Source: Nocardia sp. BMG111209
GTDB lineage: Bacteria; Actinomycetota; Actinomycetes; Mycobacteriales; Mycobacteriaceae
DNA length: 64,000 bases
Direction of reading: 5' to 3'
Assembly (NCBI RefSeq): GCF_000381925.1
Contig: NZ_KB907308.1
Span: 558,001 to 622,000, forward strand
Each line of letters starts with the position of its first letter. Within the stretch, counting starts at the first letter, position 1. Shown here one piece after another: positions 1-9,168 of the stretch. The position numbers and the translations under genes are program-made. A model generated the notes under the pieces. That model saw nothing but the letters and a program-made list of their open reading frames with translations. It was not told where the DNA came from and did no database searches.

Positions 1-683
1 ACGATCACATCGAATCGGCCCGGATCGTTCACCATGTGTATGGTGGCGGCGTCGATGTGCTGATACGCGACCCGCACATCCGGATATTCGGCGCCGACCT
101 GTTCGACGGTGCGCAGCCACAGCGAGCCCGCGAAGGTGAGCACATTGGTCTTGTGCACCAGGGTCAGATGCCGGCGCCGCGCCTGCGCCTTGTCGAAGGC
201 GTACCGCACGACCCGCTCTATCCCGAAGCGGGTATTCGTGCTGACCTCGGTGGCCACCTCGTGCGGGGTGCCGACGCGGATCGCGCCGCCGGTGCCCGTG
301 TAGGGGCCCTCGGTACCCTCGCGCACCACCACGAAGTCGATATCGGGATCGCCGCTGAGCGGACTGGTCACGCCGGGATACAGCTTCGACGGCCGCAGGT
401 TCACGTGGTGATCGAGCGCGAACCGGGTGCGGAGCAGCAGGCCGCGCTCGAGGACGCCGCTGGGCACCGACGGATCACCGATCGCGCCGAGCAGGATCGC
501 GTCGTGCTGCCGCAGCTCCGGCAGCACCGAATCCGGCAGGATCTCGCCGGTGGCGTGGTACCGCTTGGCGCCCAGATCGTATTCGGTCTTCTCGACCCCC
601 GGCACGACCACGTCGAGCACCTTCAGCGCCTCGCCGATGACCTCGGGACCGATACCGTCACCCGCGATGACAGCCAGCTTCAT
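1..683 (-). CDS. leuB: 3-isopropylmalate dehydrogenase, C-terminus outside the window
   Basis: LeuB oxidises and decarboxylates 3-isopropylmalate with NAD+ in leucine synthesis, in the cytoplasm. The reverse-strand protein begins [15 protein letters not shown], the classic start of this family, followed by the substrate-binding stretch [17 protein letters not shown] and the [12 protein letters not shown] motif around residue 140. Some 227 codons are visible of a usual length near 336, so the metal-binding Asp region and C-terminus lie beyond position 1. It sits about 130 bases downstream of serA on the same strand, as in Mycobacterium, and may be cotranscribed with it. Identification is secure; only the missing end is unknown. 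Confidence 0.95.
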   Translation of the reverse strand, partial: MKLAVIAGDGIGPEVIGEALKVLDVVVPGVEKTEYDLGAKRYHATGEILPDSVLPELRQHDAILLGAIGDPSVPSGVLERGLLLRTRFALDHHVNLRPSKLYPGVTSPLSGDPDIDFVVVREGTEGPYTGTGGAIRVGTPHEVATEVSTNTRFGIERVVRYAFDKAQARRRHLTLVHKTNVLTFAGSLWLRTVEQVGAEYPDVRVAYQHIDAATIHMVNDPGRFDVI

Positions 684-811
684 AGGACCATTGCTCCATT
701 TCGTCGGTACGGCTCGGGCCCGCAAGTCCGCCGGGAACCCGTGACCGGAGGGGTTCGGACGCGACGGAACCGAGTGCGGCGCACGGCATCGCGGCCGTGC
801 GCCGTAACGGC

Positions 812-2410
812 TCAGCTCAGGTCGACCTGGGCGACCTTGGCGGCGCCGACGACCTCGGCGATCGCGGCCCGCACCTCGGCGGGAACCGGCTCGGCGACGC
901 GGAGGATCACGGTGGCGCCCTCCTTGTCGACGTCCTGGGTCAGCTGGGCGGCCAGGATGTCGATACCGGCCTCACCCAGCTTGGTGCCGATCTTGCCCAG
1001 CGCACCCGGGCGATCGTCGTAGTTGAGGATGGCGATGTTCAGGCCCTCGGCCCGCAGATCGTAGTTGCGGCCGTTGATGTTCACGATCTTCTGCACCTGC
1101 TCGGGCTCGGTGAGCGCACCGGCCACGTTCAGGGTGCGGCCGTCGCCGAACACCGCGCGCAGATCGACCAGGCTGCGGTGGCTCGGGCTCTCCGACACCG
1201 TGGTGACGGTGGCCTCGATACCGCGCTCCTTGGCCATCGCCGGCGCGTTGACGAAGGTGACCTGATCCTCGACCAGTGCCGAGAAGATGCCGCGCAGCGC
1301 CGAGAGTTCCAGCACCGCAACATCTTCCGACGACAGCTCGCCGCGCACCTGGACCTCGACGCTGACCGGCAGCTCGTCGGACAGCCCACCGAGCAGCACA
1401 CCCTGCTTGCGCACGATCTCGAGCCACGGGGCGACCTCTTCGCCGACCGCGCCGCCGGTGACGTTCACCGCACCCGGCACGAACTCACCGGCCAGCGCCA
1501 GCAGCACCGACCGGGCGACGTCGGTGCCCGCGCGGTCCTGCGCCTCGGAGGTCGACGCGCCCAGATGCGGGGTGACCACGACCTGCGGCAGCTCGAACAG
1601 CGGGCTGTCGGTGCACGGCTCGGTCTCGTACACGTCGATACCGGCGGCGCGCACGTGACCGGAGTTGATCGAGTCGGCCAGGGCGGTCTCGTCGATCAGG
1701 CCGCCACGCGCGGCGTTGACGATGATCACACCCGGCTTGGTCAGCGCCAGCTTCTCCGCGGAGAGCAGGCCCTTGGTCTCCGGGGTCTTGGGCAGGTGGA
1801 CCGAGATGAGGTCGGCGCGCTGCAGCAGCTCGTCCAGCGACAGCAGCTCGATACCGAGCTGAGCGGCGCGGGCCGGCGATACGTACGGGTCGTACGCGAC
1901 GATCTTGGTCTCGAACGCGGCGAGGCGGGCGGCGAACAGCTGGCCGATCCGGCCCAGGCCGATCACGCCGACGGTTTTGCCGAAGATCTCGACACCGTTG
2001 AACTTGCTGCGCTTCCAGGTGTGCTCGCGCAGGGTGGCGTCGGCGGCCGGGATCTGCCGCGCGGCGGCCAGCAGCAGCGTGACCGCGTGCTCGGCGGCGG
2101 TGTGGATGTTCGAGGTCGGCGCGTTGACGACCATGACGCCGCGCTCGGTGGCCGCGGGCACGTCGACATTGTCGAGGCCGACACCGGCGCGCGCGACGAT
2201 CTTCAGCTTCCGGCCCGCCTCGAGCACCTCGGCGTCGACCGTGGTCGCCGAGCGCACCAGCAGCGCGTCGGCCTCCGGCACGGCGGCCAGCAGCTCGGGA
2301 CGATTCGGGCCGTCGACCCAGCGAACCTCGACTCCGTCACCGAGCGCATCGACGGTCGACTGGGCGAGCTTGTCGGCGATCAGAACAACAGGACGGCCAT
2401 TCTGGCTCAC
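812..2410 (-). CDS. serA: D-3-phosphoglycerate dehydrogenase, long actinobacterial form
   Basis: SerA makes 3-phosphohydroxypyruvate, the first step of serine synthesis. The 532-residue product has the order substrate-binding, NAD-binding ([14 protein letters not shown] near 150), an intervening domain and a C-terminal ACT domain ([17 protein letters not shown]), the long architecture of mycobacterial SerA (about 528 residues). Catalytic Arg, Glu and His are seen in [16 protein letters not shown] and [11 protein letters not shown] chose the GTG at 2410 because AGGAG lies nine bases upstream and the residues [13 protein letters not shown] match the family start; a reading frame open further upstream has no family similarity. 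The ACT domain suggests serine feedback. Confidence 0.95.
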   Translation of the reverse strand: MSQNGRPVVLIADKLAQSTVDALGDGVEVRWVDGPNRPELLAAVPEADALLVRSATTVDAEVLEAGRKLKIVARAGVGLDNVDVPAATERGVMVVNAPTSNIHTAAEHAVTLLLAAARQIPAADATLREHTWKRSKFNGVEIFGKTVGVIGLGRIGQLFAARLAAFETKIVAYDPYVSPARAAQLGIELLSLDELLQRADLISVHLPKTPETKGLLSAEKLALTKPGVIIVNAARGGLIDETALADSINSGHVRAAGIDVYETEPCTDSPLFELPQVVVTPHLGASTSEAQDRAGTDVARSVLLALAGEFVPGAVNVTGGAVGEEVAPWLEIVRKQGVLLGGLSDELPVSVEVQVRGELSSEDVAVLELSALRGIFSALVEDQVTFVNAPAMAKERGIEATVTTVSESPSHRSLVDLRAVFGDGRTLNVAGALTEPEQVQKIVNINGRNYDLRAEGLNIAILNYDDRPGALGKIGTKLGEAGIDILAAQLTQDVDKEGATVILRVAEPVPAEVRAAIAEVVGAAKVAQVDLS

Positions 2411-2435
2411 TGTGGGGCACTCCTGGGGAGATGGG

Positions 2436-2456
2436 GGTCGGCAGTTACCGCCGACC
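2436..2456 (-). promoter_or_regulatory. Small hairpin in the serA 5' untranslated region
   Basis: GGTCGGC and GCCGACC form a perfect 7-base-pair stem around a 7-base loop, a few tens of bases upstream of the serA GTG. It has no U tract, so it is not an ordinary terminator. It could affect translation or be chance in GC-rich DNA. Confidence 0.25.
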
Positions 2457-2697
2457 AGCTTAATGGGCGAGCCCCGGACCATCGGCCCCACCCGTCGGCC
2501 GCACCCACTGCCCGGAGAATCCGCAGGCCGCAGCCGCCACCGTTGTCGACCTGTTCGGGCCGCGCGGGGAACATCCCGGGGAACATCACGGTGAACGCAT
2601 GAACCCGATACGTCCACCCCGTGCCGGGGGCGCGAAACCTTCGCGAACAGCGACGTTCCGCCTGGATACGGCCGGTTTCCGCGGGCATTTTCGAAGT

Positions 2698-3801
2698 ATG
2701 CCCCTCGACCGGCGCACCTTCTCGGCACTGCTGGCCACCGGACTCACGGCCACCCTCGCGGCGGCCGTGGCACCGAATGCGGCGGCGGTGTCCGGTGATC
2801 CGGCGCCGGACGCCACCCGTCCCGACCCCGCCCGCGGCGCCGCGGCGAACAAGATCGCGGTGATCGGCATCGACGGCTGCCTCTATACCGAACTGCTCGC
2901 CGCGGTCACGCCGAATCTGCGCCGGCTCGCGGCCGAGGGCACCCTCTCCCGCTACTCGATCGCGCCGCACACGACGATCTCGTGCCCGTCCTGGTCGGCG
3001 GCCCTGACCGGCTACTGGGACACCCGCACCGGCATCTGCGACAACGACGGCACCTGCCGCCCGGAGGTCTTCGCCACCTATCCGACGGTCTTCCACCGCG
3101 TGAAAACCGCAGCGGCGCAACGCCGGACGGCATCGATCGCGACCTGGGACACGATCAGCACGATCGCCCGCACCGGCGAACCGCACGCCGATCTGATCGT
3201 CACCGCCGGCGCCAACCGGTACGGCACCTACGGCTGCGAGGCCGATATCGACACCGAGACCGCGGCGGCCACGGTCGCCGCGATCACCGCGGGCACCGAC
3301 CTGGTGTTCACCCACCTCGACCAGGTCGACATCGCCGGTCACCGGCTGCGCGCGGCGAACCCGCAGGCGTACCGGGACGCGATCAGCCGGGTGGACGTCC
3401 TGGTCGGCGGCATCGTCGACGCGGTCGACACCCGCTCCCGCGCGCACGGCGAGCGCTGGACGATCCTGGTCACCACCGATCACGGCCACAAGCCCGAGGG
3501 CGGGCACGGCGGCCAGAGCGCTTACGAGACAGCCAGTTTCGTGATCGCGCGCGGACCGGACTTCGCGGCGGGACGGCAGTACAACGGCTACTCGCTGATC
3601 GACCTGACCCCGACCGTACTGGACCTGTTCGGCCTGCCCCCGGTCCCCGAACTGGACGGAAAATCCATGCGCACAGGCGGTTCCGCCGATCCCTCGCAGC
3701 CGATCCCGGATACACCGGTCGTCGGCCGGGTCACCGATCCGGCCCGGCTCGCGGCGCTACCGGTCCCGTTCGACACCGGTTGCATCATCGGTACCGTGTG
3801 A
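2698..3801 (+). CDS. Tat-exported alkaline-phosphatase-superfamily phosphodiesterase
   Basis: A 367-residue protein of the type I phosphodiesterase/nucleotide pyrophosphatase family (PF01663 type), probably acting outside the membrane on phosphate esters or nucleotides; the substrate cannot be told. The start at 2698 gives a twin-arginine leader (DRRTFSALLATG, then an Ala-rich stretch ending AAAVSG). The mature part opens KIAVIGIDGC, a metal-binding Asp; HTTISCPSW carries the likely nucleophilic Thr or Ser; later DQVDIAGH and TDHGHKPEGGHGG supply metal ligands. It is divergent from serA with about 290 bases between, and has no operon partner. Family confidence is high, specificity unknown. 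Confidence 0.8.
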   Translation: MPLDRRTFSALLATGLTATLAAAVAPNAAAVSGDPAPDATRPDPARGAAANKIAVIGIDGCLYTELLAAVTPNLRRLAAEGTLSRYSIAPHTTISCPSWSAALTGYWDTRTGICDNDGTCRPEVFATYPTVFHRVKTAAAQRRTASIATWDTISTIARTGEPHADLIVTAGANRYGTYGCEADIDTETAAATVAAITAGTDLVFTHLDQVDIAGHRLRAANPQAYRDAISRVDVLVGGIVDAVDTRSRAHGERWTILVTTDHGHKPEGGHGGQSAYETASFVIARGPDFAAGRQYNGYSLIDLTPTVLDLFGLPPVPELDGKSMRTGGSADPSQPIPDTPVVGRVTDPARLAALPVPFDTGCIIGTV

Positions 3802-3911
3802 CCACCGGTGGATACGGCGTCTCATCCGCCTGCGGGGGCGCCGCCCCGGACCGGCGCGGGCACCGGACGGCCCGAACCCCTCGCTCGGGCCGCATCCGGC
3901 CGGTCACCGGC

Positions 3912-5939
3912 TCAGCCCGCGCGCACACCGTCCGCCGGGCCCGCGTCCTCCTCGGCGCGCATCTCGTACACCCGCTCCAGGAAGTCGCGGTGCGCGCGGA
4001 GGGTGGAATCCAGCAGTTCCCGCCAGGTGCGGCGGTCGATGCGGGCATCGCTGTCCAGCGAGGAGCGCGAGGCGGGACGCAGCCGGTCGATGTGGTCGAC
4101 GATGAATGTCAATCGGCGGCGCGGGAATTGAGCGCCGATGCGCGGGTTCTCGGTGAGGAAGGTGTCCAGCGCGTAGAGATAGTTGATGGCGCGGTTGTAC
4201 TCCTCGTCGGTGAGGTGGTAGTCCATCCGCTTGATCTCCACGATCCACAGCTCGCCGGAGTCGTGCAGCAGTACGAAATCCGGTTCCCGCTTCTCGCTGC
4301 CGATCGAGGTGGTGAGCAGCGTCTCGCCGTATTTCTGTGCGTACCAACGCTCGAAGCTCGCCCGGACCCGCTTGAGCGATTCGTTCATGCCCAGCGGCGT
4401 CCATTCCGGGGCCAGCAGCCACGGCGCCCGCTCGATCAGTTCCTGGAACGGCCGCTCCAGCGAGCGCCGGTCGTCGACGAGCCGGTGCAGGCGGCCCACC
4501 ACCGCGACCCGCTCGCTGGCGATCTGGCCCAGCGAGTAGATCTCGGCGACCCGCGCCCGCTCGAACAACGCCACCACCACATCCATCCGCGGATCGGTCT
4601 CGTCGGCGATCTCCTTGAGCGTCTCCAGCAGACTGCGCTGCGGGCCCAGCGACAGTGCCAGCCGCACAATGCTTTCCACATGACCGGGATCCTCGAGCGC
4701 GGCACGGTCCTTGTTGGCCACCAGGATTCGCGCGGCGTCGACCACCGAATCGCGGAACATCCGGTCGCCCGGCGCGATCGTGTCCAGGGTCTGGTAGATG
4801 TGCGACTTTTCGACGAACTCCTCCCAGACCCGGCGCCGGATCGACCGCTCCCCCATCCGGCCGATCTCCCGGATCAGCTCGTGCCCCCACACGGCCAGCG
4901 CCTCGCCGCGCGGCGAATTCCACATGATGTCCTGGCGATCGGAGCGGACCAGATCCTCGTCGTCGTCGAGCCAGTCGACGTGGATGGCCCCGACCAGATA
5001 GGAACGCAGCTTGAACTCGCCGGTGAATCCGGCCGGGATACCGAAGTCCCGGGTCTGCGCGACGATCTTGCCGCGGGCGTACAGCCGCACCCCGGCCATC
5101 GCCTCGTCCTTGTAGGGCTGCCGCGAATAGGCCACCCAGCCGGACACCGGCAGCTGGCCGCGGCCGTAGCGCACCGGCCGGTCGGCGACGTCGACGCGGG
5201 TCTCCTCCATCACGTCGACCGGCAGGTCGCTGAGGGTGAAACTCTCACCCTCGCCGGCGCTGTTGTGGACCTCCACCCGCCAATCCGAGCGTTCGATACC
5301 GAACCGCGCGGCCAGCTGCCGGTTCAGCTCCGGACCGGAGTTCACCCGCTTGCGGAAGAAGTCGCGCAGGATCACGGTGGTGCCGCGCTCGGCGGCGACC
5401 GTACCGTCGAGTTCGCCGACGGCCGGGAAGTAGTCGCTCTCGGTGTCGGAGAGCATGTCCTGCAGATCCATCACGATGTGCGACACCGGCCAGCCCGCGT
5501 CGGTCCGGTCGCCGGGTTCGCTACCGGCGGTGACGACTTCGATGGTGCGGCAGATCCCGAAGGCCGCGAGTTTCCCGATTCCCTTGCGGCCCATGACCGG
5601 TCGCTGCCGTTCGCGGGAGAGATCGGAGCCGGTGCGCAGCCGCCGGTCGGAGCCGACCATCAGATAGTGCTCGTTCATCTCGGCCGCGGTCATGCCGTGT
5701 CCGTTGTCCCGCACGATGATCTCGTACTGCGGTTCCTCGGCCACCCGCACGGTTCCGGCGAGGGTGACACCCCACGGCAGCACCACCTCGACCACGGTGG
5801 CGTCGGCGTCGTAGGAGTTGGCGATGAGTTCGGCGAGAACCGCCGAAACCCGGTCGTACAGTTTGATTCCCAGCTTGTCGATCGCGAGCCGACTGATGCG
5901 CATCGTGTACTTGTGGTCGGCATGCACGTCGCTGTCCAT
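3912..5939 (-). CDS. GHKL ATPase (MORC/MutL-like) fused to a PD-(D/E)XK nuclease domain
   Basis: 675 residues. The N-terminal GHKL (HATPase_c) domain shows the N-box with E37, N41 and D44 (AELIANSYDADA), the DNGHGM motif and the lid loop GRKGIGKLAAFG. The C-terminal part has a nuclease-like core: D554 in EPDFVLL, then E568-I-K570 in LWIVEIKR, a typical D...ExK site. The same architecture recurs at 39922-41937. Families of this kind occur in restriction and antiphage loci (MORC-like ATPases of R-M systems), so I infer a DNA-directed, ATP-gated nuclease, perhaps a solitary defence gene. Start 5939 has GGAG nine bases upstream. No methylase or partner gene is adjacent, and its base composition resembles the host. 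Confidence 0.75.
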   Translation of the reverse strand: MDSDVHADHKYTMRISRLAIDKLGIKLYDRVSAVLAELIANSYDADATVVEVVLPWGVTLAGTVRVAEEPQYEIIVRDNGHGMTAAEMNEHYLMVGSDRRLRTGSDLSRERQRPVMGRKGIGKLAAFGICRTIEVVTAGSEPGDRTDAGWPVSHIVMDLQDMLSDTESDYFPAVGELDGTVAAERGTTVILRDFFRKRVNSGPELNRQLAARFGIERSDWRVEVHNSAGEGESFTLSDLPVDVMEETRVDVADRPVRYGRGQLPVSGWVAYSRQPYKDEAMAGVRLYARGKIVAQTRDFGIPAGFTGEFKLRSYLVGAIHVDWLDDDEDLVRSDRQDIMWNSPRGEALAVWGHELIREIGRMGERSIRRRVWEEFVEKSHIYQTLDTIAPGDRMFRDSVVDAARILVANKDRAALEDPGHVESIVRLALSLGPQRSLLETLKEIADETDPRMDVVVALFERARVAEIYSLGQIASERVAVVGRLHRLVDDRRSLERPFQELIERAPWLLAPEWTPLGMNESLKRVRASFERWYAQKYGETLLTTSIGSEKREPDFVLLHDSGELWIVEIKRMDYHLTDEEYNRAINYLYALDTFLTENPRIGAQFPRRRLTFIVDHIDRLRPASRSSLDSDARIDRRTWRELLDSTLRAHRDFLERVYEMRAEEDAGPADGVRAG

Positions 5940-6116
5940 GATTCGGATCTCCGCCCGATCGGGCAGCCGCCACTCAGCTACCGCTGAGCGCCATCCTCGT
6001 CCGTGGCATTGACCAGGGCCTGAACACCAGCCCACCAGCCCGTCACAACCCGATCCCGGCGCCGGGCGTACATCTCGAATCGGTTACCGACCGGTTCGAT
6101 CCGGCCGGGAGAAACG

Positions 6117-6150
6117 CAGCGGCCCCGCGCCGTGAGGCGCGGGGCCGCTG
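6117..6150 (-). terminator. Terminator behind the first cold-shock gene
   Basis: A perfect 15-base-pair stem (CAGCGGCCCCGCGCC with its complement) and a 4-base loop lie directly behind the csp stop codon. On the minus strand it is followed by CGTTTCT, a weak U tract. Confidence 0.75.
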
Positions 6151-6172
6151 ACAAAGTCGGTGGGACCGCCGA

Positions 6173-6379
6173 TCAGGCGATCACGCGGACGCCCTGGGCC
6201 TGCGGGCCCTTCTGGCCCTGCCCGATCTCGAACTCCACACGCTGTCCCTCATCGAGGGAGCGGAAGCCCGAACCCGCCACGGCCGAATAGTGCACGAACA
6301 CATCCGGGCCGCCGTTTTCCTGAGCGATGAAGCCGAAGCCCTTCTCGCTGTTGAACCACTTCACTACGCCTTGCGCCAT
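6173..6379 (-). CDS. Cold-shock protein (CspA family)
   Basis: A 68-residue single cold-shock domain protein, about the usual size. RNP1 (KGFGFI) and RNP2 (DVFVHY) are intact and the start [14 protein letters not shown] is canonical. It binds single-stranded nucleic acid and probably acts as an RNA chaperone or antiterminator. It has its own terminator, and about 250 bases of upstream sequence contain no other gene, leaving room for a long leader as is usual for csp genes; I see no defined thermosensor structure. A second copy lies at 6954-7166. Confidence 0.95.
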   Translation of the reverse strand: MAQGVVKWFNSEKGFGFIAQENGGPDVFVHYSAVAGSGFRSLDEGQRVEFEIGQGQKGPQAQGVRVIA

Positions 6380-6636
6380 TTCATACCTTCTGTAGACGAG
6401 CTCGGCCGACCAACCTTCCGGGCGACCCAGTCTCGATGTACCCAGATTGCCACGCCGGTGACCACATCCGCCACAAGTCCCCTCACCAGTGGTGGTTGCC
6501 GCGGGTCTGCCGGGTACCCATAACCGCCGCAACCAGGGCCTTGTGATCATCTCGTGATTGTCGTCACGCAGATCTGTGAAAATGCTCCGAGAATGCTGTA
6601 CGCGGCTCGCGGGTAATGGTCGGCCGGAAAGGCGCC

Positions 6637-6665
6637 GGGCCCCGGGCGGCGTCCGCCCGGGGCCC
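6637..6665 (-). terminator. Terminator behind the 38-residue peptide gene
   Basis: GGGCCCCGGGCGG and its exact complement form a 13-base-pair stem with a 3-base loop. On the minus strand GGCGCCTTTCC follows. It lies 34 bases beyond the stop of the small gene at 6700-6816, which supports that gene being transcribed as its own unit. Confidence 0.7.
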
Positions 6666-6699
6666 GTGCACGGCCGCGTCACACGGCCATCGTGCGAGC

Positions 6700-6816
6700 T
6701 CAGTGGCCGAAAGAGCCCGTCGACAGGGTGTTGACCAGGCCATTGAAGGCCGCACCCAGGGTGTTGAACACACCGTTCACAGCCGCACTTCCGGTGTCGA
6801 TGATTACGGGGATCAT
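6700..6816 (-). CDS. 38-residue hydrophobic peptide with an internal 11-residue repeat
   Basis: Not a family I recognise. The peptide starts [10 protein letters not shown] and then carries two tandem 11-residue units, [11 protein letters not shown] and [11 protein letters not shown], identical at seven positions, before ending TGSFGH. Hydrophobic residues recur every three to four positions, compatible with an amphipathic helix that could bind membranes. There is an AGG eight bases upstream of the ATG and a strong terminator 34 bases past the stop. It sits alone between two cold-shock genes on the same strand. Whether it is secreted, a membrane-active peptide or a small regulatory protein cannot be decided; coding is likely but inferred. 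Confidence 0.6.
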   Translation of the reverse strand: MIPVIIDTGSAAVNGVFNTLGAAFNGLVNTLSTGSFGH

Positions 6817-6953
6817 GAAATACCTTTCGATCGTGCTATCCAGTTGAACTGGCCGGCACCCCGTTGTATCTCGGGTTGATAAATACCCGTTAACCAGAAT
6901 TGCGGAGAAGTGACCGATGCAACAGAATTACCACGACTGTGGGCTACGACACA

Positions 6954-7166
6954 CTATAGCGCGGGCATAACGAAGACGTCGACGGCCTCGGGGCCCGCCT
7001 TCGCCCGGCGGACCTCGAACCGCACCCGCTGCCCGGCCACCAGCGAACGGAAGCCCTCTCCGACGACCGCCGTGTACTCGACGAAGACGTCCGGTCCGCC
7101 GTCGTCCGCGGCGATGAACCCGAAACCCTTCTTGCTGTCGAACCACTTGACCGTGCCGTGTGCCAT
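6954..7166 (-). CDS. Cold-shock protein, second copy
   Basis: A 70-residue cold-shock domain protein starting MAHGTVKWFDSKKG, with RNP1 (KGFGFI) and RNP2 (DVFVEY) intact. It differs from the 6173-6379 copy mainly in its C-terminal third, which is richer in Arg and Ala (VRRAKAGPEAVDVFV). It sits upstream of the small peptide gene and about 110 bases downstream of the iolD stop. It probably binds single-stranded RNA like its paralogue; the two may respond to different conditions. Confidence 0.93.
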   Translation of the reverse strand: MAHGTVKWFDSKKGFGFIAADDGGPDVFVEYTAVVGEGFRSLVAGQRVRFEVRRAKAGPEAVDVFVMPAL

Positions 7167-7276
7167 TCGCCCTTACCTTCTCGTCGTCTGATCGTCATCG
7201 ATCGGAACAGACGCCCCGGCGAACGATAGCCAGACAACCGCCCGCAGTCCAGACGAGCCGCGATACCGGTTCGCCG

Positions 7277-9112
7277 TCAGCGGTAACGCCGTTGTGCCCG
7301 TTTTCCGGCGTCGTAATCCACTCGCCCGCCGAGATGTTCGGGCACGCCGACCTCCCACCACGCGCCGGTGTCCGTCCAGGTCGCCGGTTGGGTGCGGACC
7401 ACGACCACCGCGGGCCGCGATCCGGTCCGGGCGGCCACCCGCGCCTGCGCGTACGCCTCGTGGAATCCGACCAGATCGTCGGCGGTGAATACGGCGCAAC
7501 CGAGTGAATGCGCGTGCGCGGCGAAATCGACTCGTGGCGGCGCCGGATGATTGGTGCGGCAATCGGCGTAGAAGTTGTTGAACGGCACGCCGCCCTGACT
7601 CTCCTGCAATCTCGCGATCACCGCGTACCCGCCGTTGTCGCACACCACCGCGACCAGTGGGTGCCCGGCGAAGGCCGCGGAGAACAGTTCCGAATTCAGC
7701 ATCAGATACGAACCGTCACCGAGCAGTGTGGTCACCAGCCCGCGCCGGTGGGCGATGGCCGCGCCCCACGCACCCGCGATCTCGTATCCCATACAGGAGA
7801 AGCCGTATTCGACATCCATGGTGGGTTCGCCCCCGCTCGCGCGCCAGCCGCCGACCACCTCGCCGGGCAGGCCGCCGGCCGCGGTCATCACGTAGTCACC
7901 GGAACCGCTGAGGTCGTTGACGGCGCCGACGATCTGGGCATAACTGGGCTGCCCGGCCGCCGGCGCGCGCAACTTGTCGACGTAACCGTCCCATTCGGCG
8001 CGCACCTCGGCGGCGCGGTCGGTCCACTGCCGGTCGGCCTCCCAGCCGTCGAGCAGGCCGGGCAGATCCTGCAGCGCCGCATCGGCATCCGCGACCACGG
8101 CCACCGAACCGTGCTTCACCGCGTCGAATCCGGCGGCGTTGATACTGACCAGCCGGGCCTCGGGGGCGAACACCGTCCAGGACGCGGTCGTGAAGTCCTG
8201 CAACCGGGTTCCCACCGCGAGGATCAGATCCGCCTCGGCGGCAAGGGCATTCGCCGAGGTCGAACCGGTGATGCCGAGCGGCCCCGCGTACAGCGGATGG
8301 TCGTGCGGCACCAGGGTCCGCCCCGCGGTGGTCTCGACGATCGGAATACCGTGCCACTGCGCGAATTCCAGCGCCCGCGGACCGGCCCCGGAGTACCGCA
8401 CGCCGCCGCCGAGCACCAGCAGCGGCCGATCGGAGTCCCGCAGCGCGGCCGCGGCCACGGCGAGCCGGGTGCGGTCGGCGCGTGGGCGCGCGACGGAGTG
8501 CACGACCGGCTCGAACAGCGATTCGGGGAAGTCGAAGACCTCCGCCTGCACATCCTGCGGCAGGGCCAGCGTCACCGGCCCGGCGTCGGCGGGATCGGTG
8601 AGCACCCGCGCCACCTGGGGCAGCGCCGCGAGCAACTGCTCGGGCCGGGTGATCCGATCGAAATACCGGCTGACCGAACGGAACGCGTCGTTCACGGTGG
8701 CGGTGCCGTCCCCGAAGTGCTCCACCTGTTGCAGCACCGGATCGGGGGCCCGGCCGACGAAGGTGTCGCCCGGAAGCAGCAGCAGCGGAAGCCGATTCGC
8801 GTGCGCGACCCCGGCGGCGGTGACCATGTTCAGCGCACCGGGCCCGATCGAGGAGGTCGCGACACCCACCTGGCGGCGGTGCGCCGCCTTCGCCAGGCCG
8901 ACCGCGGCCAGCGCCATGCCCTGCTCGGTGTGCCCGCGCCACACCGGGATCAGATCGCTGCGTTCCTGCAGCGCGGTACCCAGCCCCAGCACGTTGCCGT
9001 GCCCGAAGATCGCGAAAACCGCTGGGAACAACGGCACTTCACGTCCGTCCAGGGTTTCGGAGTGCTGAGCGATCAACCAGGCCACCAGTGCCTGCGCAGT
9101 AGTCAGTTCCAT
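7277..9112 (-). CDS. iolD: 3D-(3,5/4)-trihydroxycyclohexane-1,2-dione acylhydrolase
   Basis: IolD is a thiamine-diphosphate enzyme that opens the cyclohexane ring of trihydroxycyclohexanedione in myo-inositol breakdown. The 611-residue product (typical 620-650) has the three-domain layout of the acetolactate-synthase superfamily: N-terminal Pyr domain (FGHGNVLGLGTAL, with the HTEQGMA segment), a central domain and a C-terminal PP domain with the TPP/Mg motif GDGSYLMLNSEL. It lies directly downstream of iolB on the same strand with about 55 bases between. Context with iolB, iolC and a sugar importer makes IolD more likely than a generic acetolactate synthase. Confidence 0.9.
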   Translation of the reverse strand: MELTTAQALVAWLIAQHSETLDGREVPLFPAVFAIFGHGNVLGLGTALQERSDLIPVWRGHTEQGMALAAVGLAKAAHRRQVGVATSSIGPGALNMVTAAGVAHANRLPLLLLPGDTFVGRAPDPVLQQVEHFGDGTATVNDAFRSVSRYFDRITRPEQLLAALPQVARVLTDPADAGPVTLALPQDVQAEVFDFPESLFEPVVHSVARPRADRTRLAVAAAALRDSDRPLLVLGGGVRYSGAGPRALEFAQWHGIPIVETTAGRTLVPHDHPLYAGPLGITGSTSANALAAEADLILAVGTRLQDFTTASWTVFAPEARLVSINAAGFDAVKHGSVAVVADADAALQDLPGLLDGWEADRQWTDRAAEVRAEWDGYVDKLRAPAAGQPSYAQIVGAVNDLSGSGDYVMTAAGGLPGEVVGGWRASGGEPTMDVEYGFSCMGYEIAGAWGAAIAHRRGLVTTLLGDGSYLMLNSELFSAAFAGHPLVAVVCDNGGYAVIARLQESQGGVPFNNFYADCRTNHPAPPRVDFAAHAHSLGCAVFTADDLVGFHEAYAQARVAARTGSRPAVVVVRTQPATWTDTGAWWEVGVPEHLGGRVDYDAGKRAQRRYR

Positions 9113-9168
9113 CTCGATGGCCCCTCGTGCTCCGTAACCGTTTCAGTGAAATCGACAGTGATGTGGTC

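Noticed and set aside
797..2602. Long plus-strand frame opposite serA
   Set aside because: It is the antisense of serA, with His/Gln/Arg/Gly-rich composition typical of shadow frames in GC-rich DNA.
2982..5987. 1001-codon plus-strand frame
   Set aside because: It covers the end of the phosphodiesterase and the antisense of the GHKL-nuclease gene; no motif or ribosome site.
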